Assembly: GCA_017881985.1 (NCBI GenBank)
Contig: JADGQH010000166.1
Location: 1 to 7,206 of the forward strand
DNA: 7,206 nucleotides
From: Chloroflexota bacterium
GTDB lineage: Bacteria > Chloroflexota > Limnocylindria > Limnocylindrales > CSP1-4
Reading direction: 5' to 3'
Made by a program: the position numbers and the translations under genes. Below the pieces are notes generated by a model, which saw only the letters and a list, made by a program, of their open reading frames with translations, was not told the DNA's origin and ran no database searches. Positions 5,948 through 7,206 of the stretch are shown in pieces. The first letter of the stretch is position 1, and every line of letters begins with the position of its first letter.

Positions 5948-7206
5948 CTACTTGAGCGGTTCCGCCGTGAAGTCACGCTGCTTGAGGAACTTCCAGGCCT
6001 TGCTGGCAGCGTCGTACTGGAAGTAGGAGATGATCTTCTGGCTGGTGTCGCCGTTCGCGTCGAAGCTGAACGTGCCCAGCGCGGTGTCGTACGTGTTGGA
6101 CGGGGTCGCCACGTAGGCCCGGACGGCCTCGCGGAGCGCGGCCGGGTCGGTGATGCCGGCGCCGACCTTGGCAAGCGCCTGGAGGTAGACCTGCGCGCAG
6201 GCGTAGCCGGCTGCGCTGTAGGCGCCGGGGTCCGTGTTGAACATGGCCTTGTAGTCGGACGCGAACTGGGCGGCGTTGGGGATCTGGGTGGGGCCGGCCA
6301 CGGTGCTGTAGGTGTTCGCGTCGCCGGCGGCGCCGGCGATCTGAAGGAACGAGCTCTTCGTGGCAAACGAGCCGTCGCTGATGCCATCACCGCCGCCCAG
6401 CGGGATGTTGGCGATGCCCTGCTGGCCCATCTGCAGGCGGAACAGGCCGATGCCGGAGGTGGTCACTCCGCCGTAGAAGACGTACTGCGGGGCGAGACCC
6501 TTGACCGTGGTCACGTAGCTCGTGAAGTCGGTCGTGGTCCCGGGGATCCCGTCACGCTTCAGGACCTTGCCGCCGAGGGCGGCGAACTGCGTCGCGAAGA
6601 CGTCGGAGAGGCCCTTGCCGTAGGTCTGCGTGTCATCGGCGACGTAGGCGGTCGTGGCCTTGGCGATGTTGTAGGCGATGTCCGCCCCGGCCGCGCCCTG
6701 CAGGTCGTCGGTGGTCGCGACGCGGACATACGCGATCTTGGTCGGGTTGGTGGGCCGCAGCGACAGCGGATCGGCGCCGCCCCAGGGCTTCGTGAGGCCC
6801 GGGTTCGTGTTCGCAGGGCTGCACTGCATCAGGCCGGCCGCGTTGCTGACCGGGATCTCGGCCTGGGCGACGCTGGAGTTGTAGGGCCCGACGATCCCGA
6901 TGACCGACGCGTCATTCGCGAGGGTCTGGATGTTCTTCGCGCCCTGCTGCGGGTTGTGCACGCCGTTGACGGCGTCGTCCTGCTGGTTGATGGTGACCGT
7001 GAAGCCCGGCACCTGGATCTTGGCGATTGCCAGCGCCACGCCATTCGCTGTCGGGACCCCGTTCGGGGCCTCGCCGCCGGTCATCGGCAGCTCGATCCCG
7101 ATCTTGACGGCGATGTTGCCGGCCGCCGCGCTCGCCGCGGCGCTCGCCGCCGTGCTGGGGGCTGCTGCGCTGGCCGCAGCGCTGGCCGCGGCGCTCGGGG
7201 CCGCAG
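5948..7206 (-). CDS. Branched-chain amino acid-type substrate-binding protein, 5' end missing
   Basis: Extracytoplasmic ligand-binding protein (periplasmic-binding family 6, LivJ/LivK-like) that delivers ligand to LivHM. 418 residues are visible to the TAG stop. The frame stays open upstream of the ATG at 7084, reading GNIAVKIGIELP directly into MTGGEAPNG, the usual first strand and ligand loop of this fold. That ATG is therefore internal and the true start lies beyond the right edge. Further family features are VIGIVGPYNSSVAQAEIPV (encoded near 6844-6904), the SPANTNPGLT hinge segment (near 6784-6817), IAYVRVATTDD, and a DGISDGSF loop in the second lobe. Before the fold is an Ala/Ser linker, as found after the lipobox Cys of surface lipoproteins, so a lipoprotein signal is expected outside the window. 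The ligand cannot be read from sequence; LIV-type systems also carry amides, urea or aromatic compounds. Confidence 0.93.
   Translation of the reverse strand, partial: AAPSAAASAAASAAAPSTAASAAASAAAGNIAVKIGIELPMTGGEAPNGVPTANGVALAIAKIQVPGFTVTINQQDDAVNGVHNPQQGAKNIQTLANDASVIGIVGPYNSSVAQAEIPVSNAAGLMQCSPANTNPGLTKPWGGADPLSLRPTNPTKIAYVRVATTDDLQGAAGADIAYNIAKATTAYVADDTQTYGKGLSDVFATQFAALGGKVLKRDGIPGTTTDFTSYVTTVKGLAPQYVFYGGVTTSGIGLFRLQMGQQGIANIPLGGGDGISDGSFATKSSFLQIAGAAGDANTYSTVAGPTQIPNAAQFASDYKAMFNTDPGAYSAAGYACAQVYLQALAKVGAGITDPAALREAVRAYVATPSNTYDTALGTFSFDANGDTSQKIISYFQYDAASKAWKFLKQRDFTAEPLK
7128..7202 (-). repeat. 12-bp tandem-like repeats encoding an Ala-Ser linker
   Basis: Near-identical 12-mers of the form GCGCTSGCCGCN occur at 7128-7139, 7140-7151, 7167-7178 and 7179-7190, with a partial copy at 7191-7202. 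Read on the minus strand they encode SAAA units interrupted by PSTAA and PSAAA, forming a flexible linker in the binding protein. The 12-bp unit keeps the frame, so copy number could change without disrupting the gene. The array may continue past the right edge. Confidence 0.8.

Overview
This is a GC-rich, tightly packed bacterial window with two convergent gene blocks. Base composition, frequent GTG starts, sparse Shine-Dalgarno sites and one apparently leaderless promoter suggest a high-GC, non-proteobacterial lineage. I lean to Chloroflexota, with Actinomycetota as the alternative. This is inference, because the window has no rRNA or marker gene.

Left block, + strand, 206-1751: three coupled genes. 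The first is a 183-aa protein that looks like a degenerate PD-(D/E)XK nuclease fold with a basic, disordered tail. Next comes hypoxanthine phosphoribosyltransferase (hpt), overlapping it by 4 nt, then a four-helix membrane protein of unknown role, overlapping hpt by 1 nt. A -10-like TAGACT lies 7 nt before the first ATG. An 11-bp direct repeat with an exact 20-bp period lies upstream. A divergent gene leaves the window at its left edge (1-50, minus strand) and only its first codons are visible.

Right block, - strand, 7206 down to 1793: a complete branched-chain (LIV/HAAT-type) amino acid ABC transporter in the order binding protein - livH - livM - livG - livF. The binding-protein gene runs off the right edge, so its signal peptide is missing. 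livH-livM, livM-livG and livG-livF all overlap by 4 nt (ATGA, ATGA, GTGA). The binding-protein gene is separated from livH by a spacer with a perfect 13-bp-stem hairpin, the usual place for tuning binding protein against membrane subunits. The binding protein should capture the ligand outside the membrane, LivH and LivM form the channel, and LivG and LivF hydrolyse ATP.

The most unusual element is in LivG. Between Walker A and the Q-loop it carries an extra segment of about 80 residues with two strongly hydrophobic helices, so a normally soluble ATPase subunit appears to contain a membrane hairpin. Other points of interest are the two overlapping hairpins before livH, each with a candidate livH start codon in or at its loop, and the nuclease-like protein lacking the canonical catalytic lysine. 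I saw no tRNA, rRNA, CRISPR array, insertion sequence or phage gene.
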